Below, in pieces: positions 49,028 through 58,031 of a stretch of 64,000 nucleotides of DNA; the stretch's first letter is position 1, and each line of letters opens with the position of its first letter. The translations under genes were made by a program, and so were the position numbers. The notes below the pieces were generated by a model. The model worked only from the letters and a program-made list of their open reading frames with translations. It did no database searches and had not been told where the DNA came from. This DNA is from Aquirhabdus parva (GTDB lineage Bacteria > Pseudomonadota > Gammaproteobacteria > Pseudomonadales > Moraxellaceae): positions 3,330,207 through 3,394,206 of the forward strand of contig NZ_CP031222.1 of NCBI RefSeq assembly GCF_003351745.1, read 5' to 3'.

Positions 49028-49230
49028 AGGGTCATGAATCCTGCTAGAAATAAATCCTTCGTTATTAGACAATCAAGGACATATGAGCCTGATATCAGGC
49101 CTAATTTTTAAATTTTTCTTTTCTTTATCGAATAGGCATATTTTCTCATGGACAATGATCCTCCCAGTCGACAGACGCAGAAATTCCATTTCATGCTCAA
49201 TCAAACCTCAATGCATAATAGAGGTCCGAT

Positions 49231-50763
49231 ATGGAATTTCTAATGGATCCGTCAATTTGGGTGGGTTTAGCCACCTTAGTCGTTCTAGAGATTGTGCTTG
49301 GCATTGACAACCTCGTCTTTATCGCCATCTTGGCCGACAAGCTTCCGCCGCATCAACGTGATAAAGCACGCCGTATCGGTCTTGCGCTGGCACTGATCAT
49401 GCGCTTGGGTCTGCTTTCGATTATGTCATGGGTCATGAAGCTGACCACCCCCTTATTTAACATTGCTGATTTTGGCTTCTCAGGCCGAGATCTCATTCTG
49501 ATTTTCGGTGGTTTGTTTCTGGTCTGGAAAGCCACCATGGAACTGCACGAAAAGCTTGAAGGCAAGATCTACGTGGAGAATAAAAATCCCGTCTATGCAG
49601 GTATCGGTGCGGTCATTACCCAAATCGTCATCCTTGACTCGGTGTTTTCACTGGACTCCGTCATTACCGCTGTAGGGATGGTCGATAACATCTATGTGAT
49701 GATGGTCGCCGTCATCATTGCCATGGGCGTCATGCTGCTTGCCTCAAAGCCCCTGACCCGCTTCGTCAATCAGCATCCAACCGTGGTCATGCTGTGTTTA
49801 AGCTTCCTGTTGATGATTGGTTTTAGTCTGATCGCAGAAGGTTTTGGTCTACATATTCCGAAAGGTTATCTGTATGCAGCGATTGGTTTCTCCATCCTGA
49901 TTGAATCACTCAATCAATGGCGTATCCGGAATTTCAACAAGAATACCGATGCCCTGCCGCTGCGTGCGCGTACGGCGGATGCGATCCTGACCCTGATGGG
50001 TGGTCGCCGCGATACAACGCCTTCCAGCATTGATGATCCATCACCAGCACTCGCCTTTGATGAAGAAGAGCGCTATATGGTCAGTGGCGTACTGACTTTA
50101 AGTGAGCGCTCGATTCGCACCATCATGACCCCACGCGCCGATATCTCATGGATCGATATCAATGGCACTGCAGAGCGTATTCGTGAACAACTGCTGGATA
50201 CCCCGCACAGTCTATTTCCGGTGTGCCGCGATCAACTGGATCGAATCGTGGGTGTGGTGCGTGCCAAAGACCTGATTGATATCCTTGATCATGACTTGAA
50301 TATCGCAGATCTGGTGGGTTATCAGCGCCCCATTTTTGTCTCTGAAACCATGCCGGTTTTGAAGCTGATCAATATCCTGCGCAACTCCAAAGGCGGGCTT
50401 GCGATTGTCACCAACGAGTTTGGTTCGGTACAAGGATTGGTTACACCGCTCGATATCTTTGAAGCAATTGCTGGTGAATTTCCCGATGAAGATGAAACCC
50501 CAGATGTCATTCAGCAGGATGAGCATACTTGGCTGGTGAAAGGCAGTGCCGACCTGTATCAACTTGAGCAGGAGCTCGGCACGAACCATCTACTGGATGA
50601 TGAAGGCTATATCAGCGTTGCAGGTTTGATCCTGAATGAACTCGGTCGCTTGCCTACGGTTGGTGAAGTCGTAGCGCGTGGCAACGTGAGCTTTACAGTT
50701 CTGGAACTGGCAGAGCAGCGTATTCATTTGCTCAAGGTGGAGTTGGATGATCATGAGGTTTAA
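49231..50763 (+). CDS. TerC-family membrane protein with CBS and CorC/HlyC domains (YoaE/YegH type)
   Basis: A 510-residue protein. N-terminal TerC domain with seven helices: [20 protein letters not shown] (about 19-38) and [20 protein letters not shown] (about 136-155), where the acidic residues in membrane helices are the metal-path signature. Then a CBS pair ([40 protein letters not shown]) and a C-terminal CorC/HlyC transporter-associated domain ([20 protein letters not shown]). TerC proteins export Mn or Ca to load exported metalloproteins. GAGG lies before the ATG 49231. Monocistronic, convergent with the HD gene. Confidence 0.92.
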   Translation: MEFLMDPSIWVGLATLVVLEIVLGIDNLVFIAILADKLPPHQRDKARRIGLALALIMRLGLLSIMSWVMKLTTPLFNIADFGFSGRDLILIFGGLFLVWKATMELHEKLEGKIYVENKNPVYAGIGAVITQIVILDSVFSLDSVITAVGMVDNIYVMMVAVIIAMGVMLLASKPLTRFVNQHPTVVMLCLSFLLMIGFSLIAEGFGLHIPKGYLYAAIGFSILIESLNQWRIRNFNKNTDALPLRARTADAILTLMGGRRDTTPSSIDDPSPALAFDEEERYMVSGVLTLSERSIRTIMTPRADISWIDINGTAERIREQLLDTPHSLFPVCRDQLDRIVGVVRAKDLIDILDHDLNIADLVGYQRPIFVSETMPVLKLINILRNSKGGLAIVTNEFGSVQGLVTPLDIFEAIAGEFPDEDETPDVIQQDEHTWLVKGSADLYQLEQELGTNHLLDDEGYISVAGLILNELGRLPTVGEVVARGNVSFTVLELAEQRIHLLKVELDDHEV

Positions 50764-50774
50764 TCCCCTCCTTC

Positions 50775-51314
50775 TCACAACTTCATAAACGGCGGCGGAC
50801 TAAGTGGATGCTTTAAAAACCACTGTGTCGCCCCGCCTGCCAAAAAGCGATGAAAGCCCACATTGGGAAAAGCCGCTTTGGCTTGTTTGATGGTGGCGCT
50901 GGGCAAGCCAAACTTGATCACGCCCAGCGATACGTCAATCAGATCGGCCTTGCGGAAGACTTCAACCAGAGGGTATTGGATACTCTTATAGGGGCGGATT
51001 TGATGATGCAAATCAATCATCAGCGTAATTTCCTCACGCCATGCCTCAAGTCCATGTTGTCCCAAATACTTCTGAGCCTCCAAAACGGAAGGCGGTAGAT
51101 AATCAAAGGTACCCGCTGACCAAAGACCCAGATCATGAAAGCAGGCTGCGATAAAAACTTTTTGCTGTTCTTCAGGAGTGCAATCGCGAAGCTGTAAACA
51201 GAAGTTGATCATGCGATAGACATGATTTTTATAACCCGTATAGATACTCCCCATCACCGCAGCCCACGGTGACAGAATCTCTTCGACCAATTCAATTTTT
51301 TGTTGGATTGCCAT
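50775..51314 (-). CDS. HD-domain protein
   Basis: A 179-residue predicted phosphohydrolase. Metal ligands: His in YKNHVYRMINFC (about 31), His-Asp in AACFHDLGLWS (about 59-60), and the later DLHHQIRP and FRKADLIDVSLG (Asp near 124), giving the H...HD...D order of the HD superfamily. The substrate is probably a nucleotide or phosphomonoester. Start ATG 51314. Its neighbours are convergent (TerC) and divergent (MgtC), so it stands alone. Confidence 0.87.
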   Translation of the reverse strand: MAIQQKIELVEEILSPWAAVMGSIYTGYKNHVYRMINFCLQLRDCTPEEQQKVFIAACFHDLGLWSAGTFDYLPPSVLEAQKYLGQHGLEAWREEITLMIDLHHQIRPYKSIQYPLVEVFRKADLIDVSLGVIKFGLPSATIKQAKAAFPNVGFHRFLAGGATQWFLKHPLSPPPFMKL

Positions 51315-51469
51315 GAACGCTGCCTGCTGGATGTCCTTATCGGTTTAAGCCAAAAAATACTAGCATATCTAACGTATTTTTAAATAAGTTATCTCACATG
51401 CTTATTTGTCAGGTCTGACTCACGGCTTTATATTGAAAATGCTCATTATTAAGTTAAAGAGGATCTTCT

Positions 51470-52156
51470 ATGCTCAGCCAAACAGAACTCATTTGTCGTC
51501 TGCTCCTTGCAGCTGTGCTGGGGAGTCTAATTGGTTTTGAACGCGAACGCATGTCATGGGCAGCAGGTCTGCGTACTCACATGCTGGTCAGCGTCGGGTC
51601 TGCGCTGATCATGATTGTCTCGTCTTTTGGCTTTGCCGATATTCTGGATAATCCACATGTGATCCTCGACCCGTCACGGGTTGCGGCACAAGTGGTTTCA
51701 GGGATCGGCTTCTTGGGTGCTGGCTCCATCCTGCTGCGTGGTGAAGTGATTCGAGGGCTGACCACGGCTGCTAGCTTATGGTCGGTTGCGGCAGTAGGAC
51801 TTGCCATAGGCGGCGGGCTTTATGTCGCTGCGATCAGCGCAACCTTGATCATTCTGTTTATTCTGGCGGGTCTTAAGCCTTTGGAAAAATGGTACTTCGA
51901 ATCCAGACAGCGCTACAAACTGCATCTGATCGTGGATGAAGGCAGTATGACCATTCATGCCCTTGAGTTGGCTTTGGGGCTGGGCAGCTCACGAATCAAA
52001 AAATTCGTCGTCCGTCAGGGCGAAAATGAACCCGACACCGACGAAGTTCTGATTTCGTTTGCACGCCTCTCAGAGCGAGAGTTCTCCAGTGTACGCCTGC
52101 AAATCGAACGGATCAAAGGCGTGCGCCGTATCGAAGACAATACCGCACACGATTAG
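51470..52156 (+). CDS. MgtC/SapB-family membrane protein
   Basis: A 228-residue protein with four to five helices: RLLLAAVLGSLIGFERERMS, GLRTHMLVSVGSALIMIVSS, ARVAAQVVSGIGFLGAGSIL-like segment (SRVAAQVVSGIGFLGAGSIL, about 69-88) and GLTTAASLWSVAAVGLAIGG, all MgtC signatures. The C-terminal soluble ACT-like domain is short (FESRQRYKLHLIVDEGS...). MgtC proteins tune ATP synthase activity and growth at low Mg. GAGG precedes ATG 51470. Single gene. Confidence 0.92.
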   Translation: MLSQTELICRLLLAAVLGSLIGFERERMSWAAGLRTHMLVSVGSALIMIVSSFGFADILDNPHVILDPSRVAAQVVSGIGFLGAGSILLRGEVIRGLTTAASLWSVAAVGLAIGGGLYVAAISATLIILFILAGLKPLEKWYFESRQRYKLHLIVDEGSMTIHALELALGLGSSRIKKFVVRQGENEPDTDEVLISFARLSEREFSSVRLQIERIKGVRRIEDNTAHD

Positions 52157-52168
52157 TTGATAAGCTGT

Positions 52169-53761
52169 CTATTTCAATAGCTTCAGCACTTTGTGGGCGC
52201 CTAAACCCTGCATTACCACTGTCGTCAACAAGCCGCTCATGAGTGCACCGGTTACCCCTGCGGTTAGGATATCCTGTCCCGTCAGATAGAGTCCTTTGAT
52301 CGGCGTCTGTGGACGGAGCCAGTCCTGTTTGAAGCGATCGACGGTGTGATCCAATCCGTAAATCTCACCATAGGTATTGTTCTGAAACCAAATCGTTGAG
52401 AGCGGTGTAGACAGCTCGCTGTAGTCGAGCTTACCGCGTAGCTGCGGGACATGGTGGTACAGGGCGTCCAGAATCCGCTCACTGAGCTGTGCCTTCACCG
52501 CCTCATAGTCCTCACCGCGCTGGTTCCATGTGGTGCCCGTCCATTGATCAAATGACATCGAAGAAGGCACCACGACTTCTACTGTCGATTTACCCAAATA
52601 ATGCTGATCCCATTCCGGATCTTTGGCAGAAGGGAATGAAATGTACAACACAGGAAATTCATTGTCAGAGTCCGCTTCATGCCGTGCGATATTGCCCCCA
52701 TGATCGGCCGAAGGATAAACCCAGAGATTAGTTTTCGGCAGATTAAGCTCTTCTGCGGTCCCTTTGAATCCGGCAAACAGGTTGAGATAGCCTTTTGAAG
52801 GAGCAACCTGCTTCAGCTTTTTGGCAAAGCCATACTGCTGCTGGATGTTGGGTGAGAGTAACTTTTCAAAGGTGAGGCGCACATCGCAGGCACTCACCAC
52901 TTTATCTGCACGCAGCACATCGCCATTGTCCAGACGCACGCCAACCGCTCGCTTATTTTCGATCAAGATTTCTGCCACACGCGCATAGGTAAACACCTCG
53001 CCACCACTGGCACGAATCACAGGAATAATGGTATCGGCAATCTTCCATGCCCCACCTACCGGAAAATTCCCACCACCAAAGAAGTGCTTGACCAACATGG
53101 CATGCATAAAGAATGGCGACTCTTGCGGCGGCGTACCATAGTCACCCCACTGTGCAGCAAGCACACCGATCAACTCTGGATTACTGGTCAACTCCTCCAG
53201 CACCGTCTGCGTTTGCATCATCGCTTCACGCGGCAAAATACGTGACTTAAAGCGGGTATAGACGTGGCTTAAGAGCTTCGGAATCGCTTTGTCCATAAAT
53301 ACCAGTGGCGAGGCCTTAGCGACTTTATCGACAAGCGCGACATACGCATCAATCGCCTGAGCGTCGTCTGGAAAGTGCTTTTTCAGGTTCGCTTTGAAAT
53401 TATCGCGCCCACGCACCAGATCATAGGACGTACCGCCAATGATCACCCGATCATAGACATCATCCATCGGTGCCCACTTGAGCTGTTGATCAGAGATCAC
53501 ATCAAACAGTTTGCGAATCGGTGAGTGGGGCTTATGCACCTCGCCGATGTAATGTACGCCCACATCCCACTCATAGCCATTGTTTTCATAAGAGTGGGTG
53601 AGGCCACCTGCGGTATAGTGCTGCTCCAGTACACAGACTTTCTGACCCACCTTACTCAACAGCGCCGCGGTGGTCAGACCAGACATCCCAGAACCAACCA
53701 CGATCACATCATAATGTTCGGCCGCACGACCCGTGCGATAACGCTTGCCTGTCCGTTTCAT
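52169..53761 (-). CDS. CrtI/RetSat-like FAD-dependent oxidoreductase
   Basis: About 530 residues. The dinucleotide motif YDVIVVGSGMSGLTTAALLS is followed by KVCVLEQHYTAGGLTHSYEN, the pattern of phytoene desaturase, carotenoid isomerase and all-trans-retinol 13,14-reductase proteins. The far C-terminal FAD segment is GLYLTGQDILTAGVTGALMS. No carotenoid gene is nearby, so an isoprenoid, polyene or fatty-acid substrate is possible. I chose ATG 53761 (MKRTGKRYRT): the longer open frame to 53833 crosses the two operators at 53774 and 53816. Divergent from the PadR gene, its probable repressor. Confidence 0.86.
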   Translation of the reverse strand: MKRTGKRYRTGRAAEHYDVIVVGSGMSGLTTAALLSKVGQKVCVLEQHYTAGGLTHSYENNGYEWDVGVHYIGEVHKPHSPIRKLFDVISDQQLKWAPMDDVYDRVIIGGTSYDLVRGRDNFKANLKKHFPDDAQAIDAYVALVDKVAKASPLVFMDKAIPKLLSHVYTRFKSRILPREAMMQTQTVLEELTSNPELIGVLAAQWGDYGTPPQESPFFMHAMLVKHFFGGGNFPVGGAWKIADTIIPVIRASGGEVFTYARVAEILIENKRAVGVRLDNGDVLRADKVVSACDVRLTFEKLLSPNIQQQYGFAKKLKQVAPSKGYLNLFAGFKGTAEELNLPKTNLWVYPSADHGGNIARHEADSDNEFPVLYISFPSAKDPEWDQHYLGKSTVEVVVPSSMSFDQWTGTTWNQRGEDYEAVKAQLSERILDALYHHVPQLRGKLDYSELSTPLSTIWFQNNTYGEIYGLDHTVDRFKQDWLRPQTPIKGLYLTGQDILTAGVTGALMSGLLTTVVMQGLGAHKVLKLLK

Positions 53762-53773
53762 CCTTAAAAATCC

Positions 53774-53835
53774 ATATGCAAATATTTGCATATAAATGTA
53801 CATTAAGTAAACACCATATGCAATATCTTGCATAT
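53774..53835. promoter_or_regulatory. Twin PadR operators
   Basis: ATATGCAAATATTTGCATAT (53774-53793) is a perfect 20-bp palindrome; ATATGCAA-TATC-TTGCATAT (53816-53835) repeats the same arms. The centres are 42 bp apart, i.e. four helical turns, which allows two dimers on one face. They lie between the oxidoreductase and padR. Confidence 0.75.
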
Positions 53836-53944
53836 ATATTTACGAGTCTCTAAACTTTCACTTTTAGAATCACTACGATGAGTTTGCTGCGGTGATGAAT
53901 AAGCATCACTTGGCTTTTAAAAATCGTTTTTATGGGAAGCAGGC

Positions 53945-54478
53945 ATGTCGCTTAAATACGCTATTCTGGTGTTGCTACGCTCAGAACCCGGATCGGGCTA
54001 TGACCTCGCCCAGCGCTTTAAACTAACGCTCGGCAATTTCTGGAATGCGAGTCATCAGCAGATTTATCTGGAACTGAAAAAACTCAGCGAAGAAGGGTTG
54101 CTCGAATATACCGTGGAGCATCAGACTGATAAGCCTGATCGCAAAGTCTACTCCATCACATCGCTGGGTATCAGCGCACTACAAGGCTGGATGCGTATTC
54201 CGGTCAGTCCCCCACGCATCAATGATGCCTTCTTGGTCAAGCTTTACGGCGCCCAGCCACAAGATCTGGAAATCATCCGCGCGGAGCTCGTGCAGCATCG
54301 CATTATTCATCGCCAGCAACTCGAGAAGTTTCAGGCATTAGAACAATTTTTTATCCAAGCCGATGTGGCGCGCCGCCGCGAGTTTCAAATGCCTTACTTG
54401 ACTTTAAGGCGTGGAATCAAAAGTGAAGAAGCATGGCTGAGCTGGGCCGACGAGGTTGAAAGTACCTTGTTTCAATGA
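53945..54478 (+). CDS. PadR-family transcriptional regulator
   Basis: A 177-residue PadR protein: MSLKYAILVLLRSEPGSGYD opens the winged helix, followed by NASHQQIYLELKKLSEEGLL (recognition helix, P-Q-I-Y replaced by H-Q-Q-I-Y) and the wing DKPDRKVYSITSLGISAL. The C-terminal half is the Vir_act_alpha_C helix domain used for dimerisation. PadR repressors of this type release DNA on binding a phenolic or lipid-like ligand. The twin palindromes 110-170 bp upstream are its likely sites, with the oxidoreductase at 53761 as target. Confidence 0.9.
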   Translation: MSLKYAILVLLRSEPGSGYDLAQRFKLTLGNFWNASHQQIYLELKKLSEEGLLEYTVEHQTDKPDRKVYSITSLGISALQGWMRIPVSPPRINDAFLVKLYGAQPQDLEIIRAELVQHRIIHRQQLEKFQALEQFFIQADVARRREFQMPYLTLRRGIKSEEAWLSWADEVESTLFQ

Positions 54479-54947
54479 CATTACAGCGGAATACAGTGAT
54501 CAACCCTGTATAAACTGCACAAATTACATTTGCACACGCGATATCCCTTGAGTAAACGCTACAATAGACTGACCATTCGGTCAATAAAGTGCCTACAAAT
54601 GCTCGGTTGAAAATGAGCATCTGCACTGACATTTGCGCCACAAGGATCTGCTTTAAGGTCAATGATTCGTTATGAAAACTCAATTAGACTCGACCATCAA
54701 TCAGCGCTTTTTCGACAAGCAAAGACGTCAATCGCCCATACGGCAAGTCTCTACTCACGAATATCTCAGCGCGATGTCTAAATCTACACGTCTCAAGGAA
54801 GGGATAAGGTCTGGAATAGCATTTCGAATGATGAGGCACCCATTGATAGACATGTGACGTCTAAAGACAGTACTTCACATAGAAATCGGCGTCATCGCTA
54901 TCTAGACTACATAAAAGATGAACACTTCGCTTTAGGATCATATAAAA
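54479..54947. other. Intergenic region with one operator-like palindrome
   Basis: No gene that I can support. A 61-codon frame from 54672 and a 39-codon frame from 54662 lack good ribosome sites. TGACC-ATTC-GGTCA at 54570-54583 is a perfect TetR-type palindrome just after a TACAAT that could be a minus-10. Confidence 0.5.
54570..54583. promoter_or_regulatory. TetR-type operator candidate
   Basis: Perfect TGACC-ATTC-GGTCA directly downstream of TACAAT (54560-54565). A repressor bound here would block a rightward promoter reading toward the gene at 54948. No TetR gene is adjacent. Confidence 0.45.
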
Positions 54948-55658
54948 ATGCAGACCCGTTTGATGAAAGCCAGCAGCATCCAGCCACCGTACTTTGCCAA
55001 TACCGTGCGCGACTATATTCCTATTGCCTTCGAAGGACTCTATCATCGCACCAGAACAGAAGTGACTGATGCCGATAAAAAACTCGGACTGGAACTCCTC
55101 ATTGAAGCCAACTGCGATCTGATCGACTCAGGTCTAGTCACGTTGCTCGATGAATTGGCACGTATGAACCCTTCGCTGAAATTCGAAGATACGCAAGTCA
55201 AAGTGGAAGATGTAAAAGCCAAGGCTCGCTACTATATCCAGTGGGTCGGCAGCTATATTGCCAACGATCGCCTCCCTCCCGTAATTGAGCACTACTACAC
55301 CATGATGCATCAGCTTGAGCTGAGTGGTGATAGCAAGCCCTATCTCGCCTTTAACATCACCCCAGAATTTGCCACGGATTTACAGCGTGTACTCGGCTCA
55401 CTGGCCGATGGCAGTAATGATAACTTGGACGAAGTGATCGAAATGTTAGTGCGGGCATTAGAGGAAACGATGAAGCCGCTGTTCATCACCCCAAAAGATC
55501 TGATGAAGTTTAATTATGTGGTGGATAAAACTTTAAATGGTGTCATTGCTCTGGTGGTCTCGATTTACAAACGTATGCTGCGCAAAACCATTCCTGAGAT
55601 TCCGCGTGAGCTCTATCCACGCATTGCTGAACATTTGAATACGTTTGTGGTGGTTTAA
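54948..55658 (+). CDS. Hypothetical helical protein
   Basis: A 236-residue protein, mostly helical by composition, without signal peptide or membrane segment. It has a helix DKKLGLELLIEANCDLIDSG, an Asp/Glu-rich middle (DGSNDNLDEVIEMLVRALEE) and a basic C-terminal third (SIYKRMLRKTIPEIPRELYP). I do not recognise the family; similar lengths and composition occur in uncharacterised Acinetobacter proteins, which is impression only. The weak start ATG 54948 follows AGGATC; the ATG at 54963 is an alternative. Monocistronic, convergent with the ketopantoate reductase. Confidence 0.75.
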   Translation: MQTRLMKASSIQPPYFANTVRDYIPIAFEGLYHRTRTEVTDADKKLGLELLIEANCDLIDSGLVTLLDELARMNPSLKFEDTQVKVEDVKAKARYYIQWVGSYIANDRLPPVIEHYYTMMHQLELSGDSKPYLAFNITPEFATDLQRVLGSLADGSNDNLDEVIEMLVRALEETMKPLFITPKDLMKFNYVVDKTLNGVIALVVSIYKRMLRKTIPEIPRELYPRIAEHLNTFVVV

Positions 55659-55681
55659 CCGCTCTTGATCAAGTCTGCTTT

Positions 55682-56707
55682 CTAAAGTCGATCCGTCCCC
55701 GGGCCTGCAATAAGCAGTTCCGCAAGTAACTCCGATCCCTTCCAACTCGGGCGAATCTCACTGCGTTCAGCACGATGTATGAGCTCGATCAAACGCGCAT
55801 TCACTGGCGCTTCTCGGCCTAACTGCTGCGCCAAGCGCACGACTTCACCATTGATCCAATCCACTTCTGTCATACGCCCCGCCGCCAGATCATCGGACAT
55901 GGATGAGCGAGCTTGTGGATCGATAGTCAGCATCTTGGCACCCAGCCGCGTAAACAGCAGATCCGGTACATTCAACAACCGTGGAATCCAGTGTGCAGGA
56001 ATCGGTGTCAGCTTGGCAGGCTCAATCTTCGCGGCGCGAAGCAAAGTCAGCGCCTCACGCTGGGCCAGCGCCAGACAGCGGCGGTAGTCGAGTTGAGACA
56101 GCTCAGTTTTTAGCGGTAGATTCGCCAAGGCATTGATAGAATTATTTAGATTGAGTAACAGCTTTGCCCACTGGATCGGAAGCATATCGAAGTGCTCGAT
56201 CAACGGGAGCCCTGCGCGTTTAAAATCAGCGAGGAAGGCATATAAACCCGCATGCTCACGCACCTCCAGTTCGCCTTCGGAGCCTTGATGAAAGGTATGC
56301 CCATCATGCACCACATTAAACGGCACCATGCCTTCTAGCACAGTATGGTGGGGCAAAGCGCGATGCAGTACATCGGTATTGCTCAGGCCATTTTGAAAAC
56401 TGATCACGATCGCGTTGGGTTTCAGCACATCAGCAAGCTCCGCCGCAGCGGCTGCAGTCGCGGCCGACTTGACCGTCACGAGAACCAGATCTGCATCCTG
56501 AGCTGCCGACACATCGGTTGCAAATACAATGGCATTCGGCTCTACATGCCACCGCTGCCCCCGATAATCCGATAGAGACAGACCATGCTGACGCAATTCA
56601 TCACCGATCCGCGCACGCCCAATCAGACTCACATGACTGCCTGAAGCGCGTAAACGACCACCGATATAGCACCCAATTGCGCCCGCACCATAGATGCAAA
56701 TTTTCAT
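55682..56707 (-). CDS. Ketopantoate reductase family protein (PanE/ApbA)
   Basis: A 341-residue NADP-dependent reductase: Rossmann motif KICIYGAGAIGCYIGGRLRA at the N-terminus, VTVKSAATAAAAAELADVL and ISFQNGLSN (the conserved N-G region), and the catalytic pair Lys182 (QWAKLLLNLNNSINAL) and Glu281 (RMTEVDWINGEV). It reduces 2-dehydropantoate to pantoate in pantothenate synthesis, or a related 2-oxo acid, since many genomes have several paralogues. It is longer than E. coli PanE (303). Downstream of the alpha/beta hydrolase on the same strand with 91 bp between. Confidence 0.88.
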   Translation of the reverse strand: MKICIYGAGAIGCYIGGRLRASGSHVSLIGRARIGDELRQHGLSLSDYRGQRWHVEPNAIVFATDVSAAQDADLVLVTVKSAATAAAAAELADVLKPNAIVISFQNGLSNTDVLHRALPHHTVLEGMVPFNVVHDGHTFHQGSEGELEVREHAGLYAFLADFKRAGLPLIEHFDMLPIQWAKLLLNLNNSINALANLPLKTELSQLDYRRCLALAQREALTLLRAAKIEPAKLTPIPAHWIPRLLNVPDLLFTRLGAKMLTIDPQARSSMSDDLAAGRMTEVDWINGEVVRLAQQLGREAPVNARLIELIHRAERSEIRPSWKGSELLAELLIAGPGTDRL

Positions 56708-56798
56708 GATTATTCCCTAATCACCCGCAGGATTTTGCAGTTTAGAATTGTAATTTAATATATGACAAACAACCGTGATTTTGAAGTCTACTCCGACT

Positions 56799-57440
56799 TT
56801 ACTCGGCTTGTGTATCAAGTTGTGATAGCTCCGTCAGCAGCCGATCCAAAAACAGCGTCTGTACTTCAGGGAGCACCCGTTTGGCTGGATAGCAGCGCAC
56901 GATTGCAAAATGGTCCACCCCCGCTTCCAGCGGATAGCGAATGTTTTCCAAATGCGTTTTTGCGGATTCAGCATGCGCCAAATTGTCATCGACATGTCGA
57001 TCAGTGCCAAGTACATCACTCGCGGCAAAGTAATTCAGATAGCGCTTTACACTGGCGGGAATCTTGCGCATATCAAACCCCCACTGCGCTGGGAACCAGC
57101 GGCCTAAACCTCCCGCTGCAAGGGAGATGACCAGATCACTGGCGTAACCCAGCTCGCCCAGCTTACGCGCAACTTTGACCACCTGAATCCCGCCTTGACT
57201 ATAACCAATCAGCACAATCGGACGGCCTGCTTTAGCGGCGACCGCCAGATCTTTGGCGATCCGTGCATGGTACAGGTGGTTGCTATAGAGCGTGGTATCT
57301 GGATAACCATGGGCACGCAAGAAACTGAGCAAATGGCGCTCCATATGTTTTCCTGCTGCCAAGCCATGGATCAGCGCAATACACGGACCGCGATAACCCG
57401 TGGGAACAGTAGGACGCCATGCAATCGGTGTTCTGGCCAT
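56799..57440 (-). CDS. Alpha/beta-hydrolase (lipase/thioesterase-like)
   Basis: A 213-residue hydrolase with an intact triad set: oxyanion strand CIALIHGLAAGKHMERHLLS, nucleophile elbow LIGYSQGGIQVVKVA (Ser near residue 83), and catalytic His in VDHFAIVRCYP. The substrate cannot be predicted. It lies on the minus strand upstream of the ketopantoate reductase and downstream of the terminator 57479-57511, so it probably has its own promoter. Start ATG 57440. Confidence 0.82.
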   Translation of the reverse strand: MARTPIAWRPTVPTGYRGPCIALIHGLAAGKHMERHLLSFLRAHGYPDTTLYSNHLYHARIAKDLAVAAKAGRPIVLIGYSQGGIQVVKVARKLGELGYASDLVISLAAGGLGRWFPAQWGFDMRKIPASVKRYLNYFAASDVLGTDRHVDDNLAHAESAKTHLENIRYPLEAGVDHFAIVRCYPAKRVLPEVQTLFLDRLLTELSQLDTQAE

Positions 57441-57478
57441 ATTAAGTCTCTTTAATCATCTATTTTGGGTTTAAAGAA

Positions 57479-57511
57479 AAGCCGAGTCTCTCTTTGAAAG
57501 TGACTCGGCTT
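57479..57511 (-). terminator. Terminator of the Mpo1-like gene
   Basis: Stem AAGCCGAGTC / GACTCGGCTT (57479-57488, 57502-57511), 13-nt loop; on the minus strand followed by TTCTTT. Confidence 0.8.
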
Positions 57512-57553
57512 AACTGGTCGTGATGTCGATCCGTCGCTGGAACTAACACATGA

Positions 57554-57874
57554 TTAGGCAGGAGTTTTAGTTTCCACAACCTTCAAGCCTTGCTTCTGCG
57601 CCCACCACAGTGCACCCACCAATAACTGACGGCGATCTTCGGTGAAAGAAGGTTTTTTGCCTTCAAAATAATGACCAACAAACTGAAAACCCCAACCCAC
57701 GGTAAACAGCGGAACCGCAATCGGCAGACCGATGACTGTCGCACCAATCGGCAATGAGGCCAAAATCAGAGGAATGCCAATACTGTGGCAGCGTTGATTG
57801 CGAGGGTCTTGATGGTCTGCTTTGTATTGCTGCATCAGGTTAGACCATTCTGCATTGAGTTTAATGGCGGGCAT
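57554..57874 (-). CDS. Mpo1-like (DUF962) membrane protein
   Basis: About 106 residues from ATG 57874 (MPAIKLN), which has GGAG nearby; an ATG 15 bases further is less likely. The segment YKADHQDPRNQRCHSIGIPL (about 18-37) is the H-x-x-x-x-N-x-x-x-H-x-x-G-(IV)-P of the YGL010w/Mpo1 family, and GWGFQFVGHYFEGKKPSF is the second signature. A hydrophobic hairpin lies between them (LILASLPIGATVIGLPIAVP). Yeast Mpo1 is an Fe(II) dioxygenase of 2-hydroxy fatty acids (alpha-oxidation). That role is inferred here. Confidence 0.85.
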   Translation of the reverse strand: MPAIKLNAEWSNLMQQYKADHQDPRNQRCHSIGIPLILASLPIGATVIGLPIAVPLFTVGWGFQFVGHYFEGKKPSFTEDRRQLLVGALWWAQKQGLKVVETKTPA

Positions 57875-58031
57875 GATGTAATACTCCATGTGAATGTGCT
57901 GGCTTTTTTATTCGTCCATAGGCAACCGCTTCGAGGATGCTCATAGACACGTTATTCGCGTAGCGATTTGTTGTTAGGATTATCTTAAATCAATTGCAGG
58001 CTGTGCTTTGTCAAATAGCCGACAATTGCCG

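Noticed and set aside
48838..49230. yybP-ykoY manganese riboswitch before the TerC gene
   Set aside because: A fold is possible but I cannot find the conserved loop sequences of that class, so it is only listed as a folded leader.
49083..49307. 74-codon frame overlapping the TerC gene start
   Set aside because: Phe/Ser-rich chance frame that crosses the start and first codons of the TerC gene in another frame.
54672..54857. 61-codon frame in the 54.5-54.9 kb gap
   Set aside because: No well-placed ribosome site; nothing recognisable; could be chance in a gap of this size.
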